Shown: positions 53,401-63,500 of the stretch, piece after piece
Position numbering within the stretch: position 1 is the stretch's first letter
Layout: each line of letters begins with the position of its first letter
From: Ornithoclostridium sp949298505
GTDB taxonomy: Bacteria; Bacillota; Clostridia; Christensenellales; UBA3700
NCBI GenBank assembly: GCA_949298505.1
Contig: CASFWW010000030.1
Location: forward strand, 31,930 to 95,929
Length of the DNA: 64,000 nucleotides
Direction of reading: 5' to 3'
Position numbers and translations under genes: made by a program
The notes under the pieces: generated by a model
Database searches by the model: none
Told to the model about the DNA's origin: nothing
The model's input: only the letters and a program-made list of their open reading frames with translations

Positions 53401-53621
53401 AGAGCGACGCCACCGCAAAGATAGAGGCGGCAGAAAAGGCTTACAACGCGGCAAAGGACGAACTTTCCGCAAGTGTTGAAAACGCGTTCAAGGCAACGGC
53501 TAATATGACTTCGAGAGCGGTTGCCGCTACCGTTGCGATCGTCACGGCGGTTTCCGGTCTCGGTCTCGCGGTCGGAGCGATTGCGCTCCGTCGCAAAGGA
53601 GGAAAGAAAAATGAAAAGTAA
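47439..53621 (+). CDS. Giant membrane-anchored surface protein, beta-helix head and MBG/Big_3 stalk (2060 aa)
   Basis: The ATG at 47439 follows AAAGGAGG; an earlier ATG at 47373 lacks such a site. Residues 1-30 are the signal-anchor. The segment NTVADSGSGADTVSTVSASATAPLEDG that follows is nearly repeated in the gene at 54540 and echoed in that at 573. Residues ~70-560 are a beta-helix head (GTFSGTFDGNGYTI, GGLFSQLSGTVKNL, GGVIGKATG). From ~585 there are MBG-type repeats and, at ~1285, a Big_3-like unit (YGDKFDKTGMVVEAVYNDG). The end has a helical Ala/Lys spacer, a membrane helix and RRKGGKK. The head's DNA (47.9-49.1 kb) looks more AT-rich than the stalk. Confidence 0.85.
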   Translation: MQITKTKKALIAVTALVLVGLIVAVAAICLPGAGSTLPTMDNTVADSGSGADTVSTVSASATAPLEDGKVADQQTSVPEGWTGVYSDTDWSTVRGQSGNFILMENITLSSLDTSGGTFSGTFDGNGYTITIDADSSSSTENVGGLFSQLSGTVKNLRVKVTKFRNFLYSGVSTSCTGMIAGLSSGNVATVDNVYIQLLYGPSSISGNDSDEGYIVSQERPSGMYNIMGGVIGKATGTTEIKNTTVDVATDGYGFVAVARFKKGISNLTPNTANAFVGGFVGEMNGDSLYFENITLTDTSENGTGIIQAYSTSTSSRKMNAYVGGIVGYLNEGTFSGIDGLIFNFKAVHHTNIKQTNAGSGDYKIGVMFGTYDSYQSPQTFKSIYLINDSANAYIAGNNETAFTGLIRYADTYTPRFDDDGNIVFYCAKKYAPNSADLLTTFINGSKQVNVMTALMLNDGEDGELTYWLSVPKSGDGSAGSDTSVGFADTKATQSTISTDESAYVSSREYDGELPVGPSANGKAYVCDNVSKNIGSYIFKFDKTPYQVIEYGGTEYYVDLNEDGSTGTTVYSPAEGFDPAKEYIVEITQREITLGNLSGNITYGDDLATVQLNNIPGATAGSIVSNEYVEFCTISDYVQLETNAGNEEAFNYTSVVIKDADGADVTGNYAITYGAGKAVVKQKTIAGTLTVDSLTYSTTEKVAVFTLTDGALYNGDSVMVSYDEGDRTNVTEAGFIATATVPNGNYTFGGESGASVSQNFIITPYEITITAKEDRPTAHVYNSGVVSVDDLFNIPVGLGGDGELALSLSATKDSVEAAIELVGEYTVTASLAEGQDNYTADPVSVDYTVTPYIVEIGVNEEIEKSMVYDGAALTTSEMQALFVAPQQVEGAEADLTISVEGGVSVLNAGTYKITATILDEDLDLTRYALKEDVTVEFTVEQATVDGEITAPENSVYDGSEKFATFEFAEGYGMFGDDEVILSYATQGGQGVSQVVSAGTYTVSAVLPAFAAGKSNYKWASEEIATKDIVISKAPVTIDKAVDVTADYSGVAFTDYESLFTAPEGVNKEGALTLSYSVTKGEEAVEGSIVNAGTYTVTATLADNGTNANYEASAASVTYKINKLAVSVVADDASFTYGGEIPELTWSYAENSAQFVEADAITLAVATDATVQSPANGIYKTYIENQDTEFDNYTVSYADGVMTVNKATPAVTANVTIPDGGLFTSSEMPEITADFGENTVVAGNIAWDAEQSLTAGENEYAWTFTPEDTANYNAVTGKTTLNVQDVLLDRIEIVSQPSKATYEYGDKFDKTGMVVEAVYNDGSRESVEDYTVADAYLTTLSENLITVTYNEKTAVVTVNVVAKAFELAYSDLTVVVGTENFDIASITASIVGTEGGKVTVAGTEYDYTVTVAYTDEGNVYSSEAAVGATYPLTATLAITGLDLANYQSAYSAELTVISEPIEGSWTSVPSGAVYNGQPHAAVFTATNAEEGAYTIQYALEGTDDWSDVAPVNAGIYVAKVVSANEEQQSAAKIETVTFEIAKAQVTVTWPGASSVMFSGAAYEPTFEATGLVGEDKISLAYEASVGALTDGKARNAGSYTATAVQPSDNYAFASGVQQSFAFTIETVKISVTYVGSNVNVEYGTAYDWNIEDFYKNPTANSDDFTVEFGFDIADDLSDIATADKDSVFNALLAITVKDSYGLPIDDADAANFEVVNGEEYSIDLTVTVIAKKITVTAENASAVYDGEKVEKSELLATFGLTDGTGIELEVNGVAYDGAEIVNVGEYSVTVEAANANYEVYGEKSATFGVLAKALTVVWGELTLEYDGTAKVPTATADTGIDGESITLAVSGAATEPGSYTATATTDNGNYTLTGATAEFTIVRSEVVAQFTVGYGEITVNVEGDGEVEYSVDGGAWTALPGNGKITVNPAASWTVSLRFKGETKVVSSVVYTSAGNVVTYLENNLSDNVIENKEAIDTAKAWLATASGDKSDATAKIEAAEKAYNAAKDELSASVENAFKATANMTSRAVAATVAIVTAVSGLGLAVGAIALRRKGGKKNEK

Positions 53622-54114
53622 GAAGATGATATTGACGGCGGTGACCGTCCTTCTGATAGCCTGCACGCTCGCTTTTGCGGCGTGCACCCCCGATGAGGTC
53701 GACACCGGCACTGACAACGCGCTCGCGCTCGCTTCGCAATGTGATACGACGTCCGTGACCCTGACCAAGGGCGGAACCGTATATTACGGTTTCACCAAGA
53801 CGGGAGACGGCGCGGCTGTTATCAACGATCCTTACGGCACCGGCATTTCGGCAGAAAGTTACATTGATTTCGCAAAAGAGATCAAGTCAGCGATCACGGC
53901 TTCAGACGTCACTGTGACTGAAAAGGAATATGACAAGGAGTCCGGAGAGATAAAACTCAGCGCGACCTTCAACGACGCGTCAAAGCTCCTCGGAGTCGAG
54001 GCAAAAGATGCCGTTCTGACGATCGAGGGCAACCTGAACGACAAGACCGTGGACGTTTACAAAGTCGTTTATCTTGATTCCAACGGCTACACCGTGGAGA
54101 TCGCGCTCAGCTGA
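53611..54114 (+). CDS. Small lipoprotein overlapping the giant surface gene (167 aa)
   Basis: The ATG at 53611 lies inside the 3' end of the giant gene (11-base overlap) after AAAGGAGGAAAG, so translation is coupled. The signal ends LAFAACTPDE, a lipoprotein site. The mature part is beta-rich (VTLTKGGTVYYGFTKTGDG, LSATFNDASKLLGVEAKDAVL, VDVYKVVYLDSNGYTVEIAL). It may help assemble or anchor the surface protein, but no family is recognised. A hairpin terminator follows. Confidence 0.75.
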   Translation: MKSKKMILTAVTVLLIACTLAFAACTPDEVDTGTDNALALASQCDTTSVTLTKGGTVYYGFTKTGDGAAVINDPYGTGISAESYIDFAKEIKSAITASDVTVTEKEYDKESGEIKLSATFNDASKLLGVEAKDAVLTIEGNLNDKTVDVYKVVYLDSNGYTVEIALS

Positions 54115-54191
54115 CGCGTCCCGGGCGCAAAGCCGCGCTTTTCACGCGCTCAGGCGTTTTGCCTGAAGATCTACCATGAAGAATCAAACCG

Positions 54192-54217
54192 AGCCGCGCT
54201 GAAAAAGCGCGGCTTTT
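54192..54217 (+). terminator. Rho-independent terminator after the lipoprotein gene
   Basis: AGCCGCGCT (54192-54200) and AGCGCGGCT (54206-54214) are exact inverted copies, followed by TTT. Confidence 0.78.
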
Positions 54218-54539
54218 GCTTTGGAGCGCATTATTTATGCATATGGTTTGTGCAACTTTTCTGAAAGGTCGGACCGCATATTCTGCTGAATGAAGATGGC
54301 GGATCTGCAAAAGCCTGAAAGCGGATTCAATTTTAATGCACGCGTGTCTATAACGCTACACAAAGCTTCTTCACAGTATGATTTTGACAAAAATCAGCAA
54401 GTTTTTGCCGTATTTGTATAAGTAAATTAAAAAAACCTTAAAAAACTTATTTCATAACGTTGACTTTTGATATGATTTAAACTATATTTTATTATGCAAG
54501 ATTGTAAATAAAGATTCGTAAAAAAAGAGGAAGGTAGCT
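54218..54539. other. Intergenic region upstream of the third giant gene
   Basis: It is AT-rich, with no gene. It contains the promoter at 54460-54488 and a long 5' leader of about 45 bases ending in GAGGAAGG. Confidence 0.5.
54460..54488 (+). promoter_or_regulatory. Promoter of the third giant surface gene
   Basis: TTGACT (54460-54465), 17 bases, TATATT (54483-54488). Confidence 0.68.
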
Positions 54540-57500
54540 ATGAAAACACAGAGATTTTCAAAGGTAATAATTTTCACTGTTTGCATTTTGCTTGTCTTCG
54601 CGGTAGCGGCGGCGTTGCTTTTCAGTAGCAACTCGTCTTTGCCTGCAAACGACAACGTGATCGCAGACAGCGGAGAAGGGGCAGGCGAAGTTGCTTCCGC
54701 CACGGCAAGCACAAATGCGCCGCTTGAGGACGGATCGGTACCGTCAGGCTATTCGCCCGCCAGTGGTGCAACCGGAACAACAAGTATCGATACTATCAGA
54801 AGTAACCCGAGCGGGAATTATTATCTGACCGGGGAAATGTATATCGAGGAAATGGATTACAGCACCAATCAGAATACTACGTTTAGTGGTACTTTTGACG
54901 GTTGCGGTAATACCATATATGTCAGTGTCGGCGGACAAAATTACGGTAAAGAAGGCGGCGCTCTTTTTACAGGTATTAACGGCGGTACTATCAAAAACGT
55001 AAAGATAGTCGTAAATAAATTTTCTTACGGCAACGTAGGCACGGATGAGGACAGAAAAGCCGGTATAATTGCGGCTTACATGGTCAACGGTGCCACTATT
55101 AACAACGTAAGGGTTGAATTGAATTATGTTCCTACTACGAGCACTACCGGCGATAATATGCAAAATGATAACACATATTATGTCGATACAAAAACACATG
55201 ATAAAGCAACAAAATATACATATTTGGGCGGTCTTGTCGGGACTTCGGAAGATGGAAATAATACAATAAGCAATTGTACCGTTGTAAACAATGCTACAGG
55301 TGCAGGTTTCGGTGCAAACGTAAAAAACATTGCAAGCGCTTGGAGTGGTTCGGTTAATTCTACCTTGGCTGTCGGATTGTTTGTCGGATCAACGATATCG
55401 AATAACACGAGTGCTACGTTAAATATGACTAATATCCGTGTGAAATTCGGAACAGGCGCGGTTATTTCGTCAAACCATTATCAGACATCAAACGGTAAAA
55501 GAAATTACTATGCCGGCGCTGTATTGGGGTGGGTTAAGTCCGAAACAACAGCAAAATTCGACGGCGTTATTTATGATACTGCAATAGATAAAGATAATTA
55601 TATTAAATCTGCAAACTTCGGCACAAATTATAAAGGTACTTTGTACGGCTACAATGAAGGAGGCACCGTAAATGTAACTGATATTTATGCATCTTCCGCC
55701 ATATCAAATATGGACGGTGCAAGCAACTCAATTCCCAGCGGCGTTATTCTTACAAATAACGGCACCGTAGCGGCTTTTGATAAGAATAACAGCGGCAACG
55801 TAATTGTAAAAACCACTTACAACGCGCCTTCTTCTTCAAGTCTTAAAGCTTACGCAAGCGTAGCAGGAATCAGCACTTACATAATGGATGCGGTTATGGC
55901 AAGCGACTCTAACGGTGCTACCGACGGGCAGACGGCTTACGTTTCTGTTGCAAAGTCGGGAAAAGCTCCGCAAAGCAGCACGCAAAGCGTCTCGTTTACA
56001 AACGCGAACGTCAGCGGAACGATTAGCGTCGAAAGTTATACAAGCGTTACAGATGAAGGCTATTATTCGTCCAGAAGTTACAACGGACAAGCGGTGCCCG
56101 ATAACAGGTCACTTTCCCTTTCAAACGGCACGAGTTTCCCGTCGGCATATGCCGCGCAATCGCCGGATAAAGTCGCGGGTAAGTATACTTACACTTTCAG
56201 CGGAATAGGTTCAACTTACAGCACTGTAAGATATAACGGTCTGACTTATATATACAAGCCAAATGAGAATACGGTATATCAACCTAACGGGGTCGATATA
56301 ACCAAAAATCAGATAGTGGAGATTCTGCCGCTTTCAGTTTCAATGTCTTCGACCGGCGCTTCGATAGAATACGGTCAGACGGCTGAGTCCGTTCAGTCGG
56401 CTTTGAATCCGACGCTTTCAGGACTTATCAGCGGCGACAGTGTTAAATCAGTTGTGATGAGCGGATATGCTCCCATGGCTCAGAACGCGGGCGAAGACGT
56501 CAGCGTCGGCTTTGCTTTCTCAATTCAGGATTCCTCGGGCAGGGACGTCAGCAGTTCTTATTCTGTGACGGGTACGCCCGTATCGGTTTCCGTTACGCAA
56601 AAACCGGTAACGATCACTGCAAACGACGCTGAAAGAGAGTTCGGTGAGGCAAATCCGGCTTTCGGATATAAGGTCACGGAAGGTGAGATATATGAGGCGT
56701 TTACCGTTTCTTATACCTGCGCGGCAACCGAAGCAAGCGATAAGGGCGCTTACTATATTGTGCCCAAGGTCGACACTTTCGACAAGATAGGCAACTATAA
56801 TATATCTTATGTAAACGGCACTCTCACGGTCAACCCGAAAACCGTTGTGATAACGGTCAATTCCGCTTACCCTGACGCGACGGCTTCTTCTGAATACAGC
56901 GGAGTTTGGGCAGGCAGTCAGCTTGCGGAGTTGTTTGTCAGACCCAACGATATCAACGATCAGCCGCTTTACCTCGCGTTTGATATAAAACTCGTCAACG
57001 GCGAAGAGTTGGAAGAGGCGACCGTCGAGTACGTCGGCACATATAAGATAACCGCGACCATCCTTGAAAGCTACACTACCGAGGACGAGCAGACGGTTTA
57101 TCAGACGAATTACACGGCGGCTCCGTGCGAGTTCACTTTGACGATAACGGCAAAGGAGATAGAGGTCGCGCTTATAGACGGCGCCGTGACTAGCAAGCCT
57201 TACGACGGCAATGTCGTCTCGCTCGAAGATATTGCCGCTTTGTTCGAGGTCAAAACAGATATAGCGCAGGGCAGCAAACCTGAACTTGACGCGATAGTTA
57301 CGGAAGGCGAGGTCAAGAATGCAGGAGAGTATAACGTTTCCGTCGATCTGAAATACGAGTATAAAAACATCTATGCAGTTTCGTCCGGATCGGTAAAAAC
57401 GACGACTTACACGGTTGAACAGATTGTCGTCGACGGCTCCGTGACCGCACCTGATGACAGCGTTTACGACGGCACGGTAAAAGAAGCGGCTTTCGCGTTT

Positions 57501-60500
57501 ACCGGCGACAGTCCTATGGTAGGCAAAGACGAGATATATTTGACCTATACAACCAAAGAGGGTACGACCACGTCGAATATTGTCTCGGCGGGCACTTATA
57601 TTGCGACCGCTCATCTGCCGGCGTTTGCAGAAGGAAAGAGCAACTATAAGTGGGCAAGCGGCAAAGAACCGACGGGTACGTTCACGATAACCCCCGCAGA
57701 AGCGGCTGTCGAATGGGGCGCTCTGTCGCTGACTTACAATAAGGCGGCTCAGGCTCCGACGGCGAGCGCGAAGGGCGTCGGAGAAGAAACCGTCGCGCTT
57801 AAGGTCAGCGTAACCGAAGGTTCCGCTGTCACCGTCGGCACGTACAATGCCGTTGCGACGACAGAAAACACCAACTATACGTTGACAAATTCTGAGAAAA
57901 CGTTTGAAATTATACGCGCAAATCTTTCTCTCAGTGTTTCCGTTGCTTCGCCCTGGACTTACGGCGAGGCGTCCGGCGCTATCAGCATAAACGGCAACGA
58001 GGAAAACGGAACAGTTACGTACGCATACGTCAGCACAGACGAAGGCATATATGATTCAACAACGATGCCGGCAAATGCGGGTGCGTACAAACTGACTATA
58101 ACCGTCGCCGAGACCGACAACTACAATGAAGGCACGGCAAGCTGTGAAATCACGATAAACAAAGCTTCGCTGACGGACAATACGTCCGATACCGTCGCTA
58201 CTTATAGCGGCGATGCGCACGGGCTTGAAATAGCGCTCGAAGGCTTTAAATATAGCGACAGCCTTGAAAACGGCGTTGTCGAATACAGCGTCGACGGTAC
58301 GGAAGGCAGCTGGTCTCAGACCGCTGTGACCGCGACGGATTATACCGAAACGCCCGTCACCGTTTACTATCGCGTGACTTTCGACAACTATAATACTGTA
58401 ACTGATAGCAAGACGATAACCGTCAACGCAAAGCAGATCGAGGTCGTATGGAGCGATCTGTCGCAGACTTATACAGGCGATGTTCTCAAGCCGACGGCTG
58501 CCGTTTCACAGGACGATATAGTTGGAGAAGACGTTGTTACGGTCGATGTGACGACAAAGTCGGGAGACGAAGAAGTACAGGCGATTAACGTCGGAACTTA
58601 TGCGGCAGCCGCTGCGACGAGCAACCCCAACTACGAACTGACAAACGCAACTGAAGAATTTGCAATCACCGCGGCTGATTTTGAAACCGAGGTGCAGATA
58701 GATAATTGGACTTTCGGTCAGACCGCTTCCAAGCCAAGCGTGACTTACAACCCCGGTAGCGGAGAGGTAACGTACAAGTACAGCGGCAGAGGCGACACGG
58801 CTTACGCTGAAAGCGAGACTGCTCCGGCAAACGCAGGTACTTACACCGTGACCGCAACGATAGCGGCAAGCGGCAACTATGCGGCAAAGACGGTCAGCGC
58901 TGATTTCGAGATTGCCAAGAAGCAGATAACCGCTCCCGCTATTCCCGACGAAAGAGAATATGACATTACGGGCGGCGAGATCGTCTTTATGGCTGATGTG
59001 ACAGAGGGCGATTACACCGTCACAGGCGGCGTCGCTGCAACAAAGGGCAAGCATACCGTTACGATCGCCCTTACAGACAAAAACAACACCGAGTGGTCTG
59101 ACGGAGGCACAGACGATATCACCGTCGACTGGGCAATCGTCGACCCGACCAAGGCGTACGTAACCAATGCCGACGAGCTCGACGCGGCTCTCGCAAACGG
59201 CGACGTTACGACGATAATCATCGACGCGTCGTTTGATTACGACAAAGCGCTGACGATAGCAAGGAACGTTGAGATCGACCTCAACGGATATTCATTAACG
59301 TTCAACGATACGGTAACCGCAAACAACGGTGCAGTCGTAAAAATAAGCGATTCCGATCGTGCGGATAACGTGTTGACTTTCAACAAAACCTTGAAAGCAG
59401 AATCGGCTACGCTGACTTTTGACGGAATCAAAGCCTCTGTTTCCGCAAGCGGAACGGGAATAAACGTATCTAAAGCAGGTGCGGTAACGCTTAACGATTC
59501 AGACGTTACGATAAATTCGACGAGCTATGCGGTAATGGCAAACGCTGGATCGTTTGCAGTTGAAGGCGGCACTCTTAGCGTTACGACGGCGGCAACGAGA
59601 GTATTCTATGTTTTCAACGCGCCCGAATTCAGTTTTGACAAGACTATCGTAGATATTGATTCTACTGCGACAAGAGCTATCGATTCAGTATTCTTTATTT
59701 CGAATGCCGACGGCAACACAGCAGTATTCAACGCTTCTACAGTCAGCGTGACGACTTACGAAAAGAGAACCACTAATCAGGGCAGCGATAAAGTGTTCAA
59801 CAAGATGGGAGTAGGATCGTTAGTCGTTTCCGATTGTACTATAAATTACAATGTGGAAAAAACTAGTGAAAACGCTTATGCCCTCAACAGCGCGACGATG
59901 TTCAATATGAACTCCGGAAGTGTTACGATTTCCGGCAATACGGTCAATATGACGGCAAAGGCGGCAAGTTCCGTAAATCTCGTCGGAATAACCGGAAGCG
60001 GCGTGACTTTGAATATGACCGGCAACAAGAATATTACGTTGACCAATATGTATAACGGCGACGAACTTACTTCTGAAAAAATACAGGCAGTCGTTTACAA
60101 TACAGGTTCTGCAGAATATGCTCCCGTAGTCAATATTTCGGGCAATACGACCAATGTCAACGTCAATAAGTCTGCGTTAGTATTTGAACTGAATAGTGAC
60201 AAATTGTTTGAAAACGAAGCCGTTGAGAATAATACGGTAAACGTTGTTTCAAACGATCCCGATGCGAAAGTGTATGTGTTTGACAGCGTGATAAGCGGTT
60301 ACAGCGAAAAGGTCAAAGACAACGTTATTACCGCAAAATGCGGCGACGAAAATATTACTGCCGTTGCGATCAGTCTCGGAACGGACAACTCCGGACTTGA
60401 CAAGAACCTTATAAACGAACTTGTCAACGCAAATACTTTGCCCGAAGGTTACGTTGAAGTTGAAGGCGTAAACGTTCAGGCGGTCATTGACGGCGTAACT

Positions 60501-63500
60501 TATCTTTACAACGGCATAAGCGGCGCGATCAGCGAGTCGGACGGCAAGACTTCGACGATAACCCTGCTTGAAGATATCAGCGGTTTCAACGTCGGTATCA
60601 ACGGCACCCTGACGATAGATCTCAACGGTCACAACGTGGTCTCAGCCGGCACTTCGGGCATAACCGTTGTCGGCGGCACGGGTGAGGACGCAGTGCTCAA
60701 CCTTGTCATTACCAACAGCAATAAAGACGCGCAGTCTTCCGTAATCGTTACGGGCATAAGCGCAAACGACGATTCGTCTGCGATCTATGTCTACAACAAC
60801 GATATAGTCAACTACGATGCAGTGAATACGAAGTACAGAGACGTAACGCTCAGCAATATCACTTTCAGCGCTCCGTCCTATGCGCTCGGCACCAACGGAA
60901 AAGATATGGGCGGCGTTATAGTTGCTGAAAATTGTAAATTCATTGCGACCGGAGATACGGGCGCAGGCGCGTATCTGCCGGGTAAGCACAACGTAACGTT
61001 TACAGACTGTGAGATAAGCGGCGCGACGGGCGTTTACGCAAGAAGCGGAAGCGTGACCGTCAGCGGAGGAAGCATAAAATCCACGTCTGAGACTTACGTG
61101 GCTCCTCAGAACGTCGGCGGCGGATTCACAGCAAGCGGCTCGGCTTTCGTTGCGGACGCATGCGAACTCAGCGGCTATCAGGGCGAACTCAGCGTTAAGA
61201 TCGAAAACTGCGAGATCACGACAACGGCAACTGACGGCTACGGCATCGAATTGGTAGCAACCGGTTCCACGGACGACGATTTCACCAACCTCACCGCGAT
61301 CGAATCCAACAAAAACTTCTTCTATACGACGACCGGCAACGGATTCAACGACAATATGGATAAAAAAGTCGAAGAAAGCAAAGTCACCGTAGTGAAGAAT
61401 ACCCCCGAAGTTACCGCGACGGTAAGCACGGACAAGACGGTCTATACCTCTACCGACATAACGGCTGTCGGTATCAGCTTGACCGCGAAGTTCGGAGAAA
61501 AGGACGTTACCGGTAAGATTGTCTGGGTCAGCGGTCAGAAGCTGGAGGCAGGCACGCTTGAATACAACTGGACGTTCACTCCCGACGATACCGACAACTA
61601 CGAGGTCGTAACCGGCAAGAGTGCGATCGAAGTTGAAGCAGTTGCGCTTGAAAGTATTACGGCAACGTTCAATCCGGGCGAAAACGTTATTTATTCCAGC
61701 GCAACGCTTGACGATCTCAAACACTATCTTACCGTCAGCGGAACCAATAACGACGGTACTCCGTATGACGGCACGATCGAATATACCCTCAGCGGTATAA
61801 TCAAGGCGGGCACCTGCGAGATCACGGTAACCGTAAAAGACAGCGATATTTCTGCGACCTTCAACGTTGAAGTGACGGCGGTCGAGGTCGTATCCATTGA
61901 GGCAAGCGGCACTTTCAAGACTGAATACGTTGCATACGAAGACTTCGACGCGACGGGAATGACCGTCACCGCTACGTACAGCGACGGCAAGAGCAAGCCG
62001 GTAACAGATTACCTTATAGAAGGCGGCACAGATCTCAGAGTCGGAACGACAAGCGTAAAAGTTACCTTCGGCAATAAGGAAGATGAGGTCGAAATCACCG
62101 TCAATAAGCGTACGGTCACTGCACCCGTTGCGGCAAGTGATCTTGAATACGACGGAACAGAAAAGACCGGCGTTGCGGGCGGCAACTACTACACCGTAGC
62201 AGACGGCACTGCGACGAACGCGGACAATTACACTGCGACCGTGACCCTTACCGATACGGCTAATACCGAATGGGCAAGCGGCGACGACAACAAAGACGGC
62301 GTGATCGAGGTCACGTGGAGCATTGCGAAAGCGACTTACAATATGTCCGGCGTGAAGTTCGCGGACAAGACCGTGACTTACAACGGCGCGGCTCAGAGCA
62401 TAGCGGTGACCGGCACTCTGCCGGCGGGCGTGACCGTGACCTATTCGGGCGGAGGCACGAACGTGGGCGAATACACCGTGACGGCGACCTTCAGCGGCGA
62501 CGCGGTCAACTACAACGCTATCGCTTCCAGGACGGCAACTCTGACCATAGTAAAGGCAACTTACGATATGTCCGGCGTGGAGTTCGGGGACAAGACCGTG
62601 ACTTACAACGGCGCGGTTCAGAGCATAACGGTGACCGGCACTCTGCCGGCAGGCGTGACCGTGACCTACTCGGGCGAAGGCACGACGGTGGGCGAATACA
62701 CCGTGACGGCGACCTTCAGCGGCGATACGGTCAACTACAATGCGATAGCAGATATGACCGCGAAGCTGACGATAGGCAAGGCAACTTACGATATGAGCGG
62801 CGTCAGGTTTGAGAACAAGACGGTCGTGGAAAACGGTGAAGCGCAGTCGGTAGAGATCGAAGGTACGCTGCCTGACGGAGTAACCGTTACTTATGAAGGC
62901 AACGGTCAGACCGCGGCAGGCGTTTATACCGTGACGGCTACGTTCAGCGGCGATACGGTCAACTACAATGAGATAGCAGACATGACCGCAACGCTGACTG
63001 TCAACGTCGCAGAGATCACTTATACAGACGATGAAGAGACCACGGACGTGGTCGTATCCGCAGAAGAGGGCATCAACCCAGAATACGAACTTGTTGTCGA
63101 GCGTGTGGAAAAAGTGGAAATTGCGGACGTTCTCAGCGAGGGTGAAAGCGTTTCCGCGGCGTTCAACGTGTTCTTGCAGAAGGACGGCGAGGTCGTACAG
63201 ACAGACGGAGAAGTGACCGTGCGCATACGTGTGCCGAACGAGATCGTCGACGGCGATTACGTACTGTACGCGCTCAGCGGAGACAACGCGATCAAACTCG
63301 AGTACGAGAAGGCCGGCGAGTTCATCGTGTTCAGAACGAACGAACTCACTCAGTTCGCGTTCGTAGTGTCCGGTGAGCAGAAGGGCTCCGCGACCTGGCT
63401 GATAATCACTCTGGCGGCGATAGTCCTCATTGAGATAATTGCGATTGCTCTCAAGAAGAGAAAGGATAAAAAAGACAAGAGCGCGTACGTTGCCGCAGGC

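Noticed and set aside
62331..63005. CRISPR-like array
   Set aside because: The 225-base repeats are in frame, adjoin each other without spacers and encode Ig-like units.
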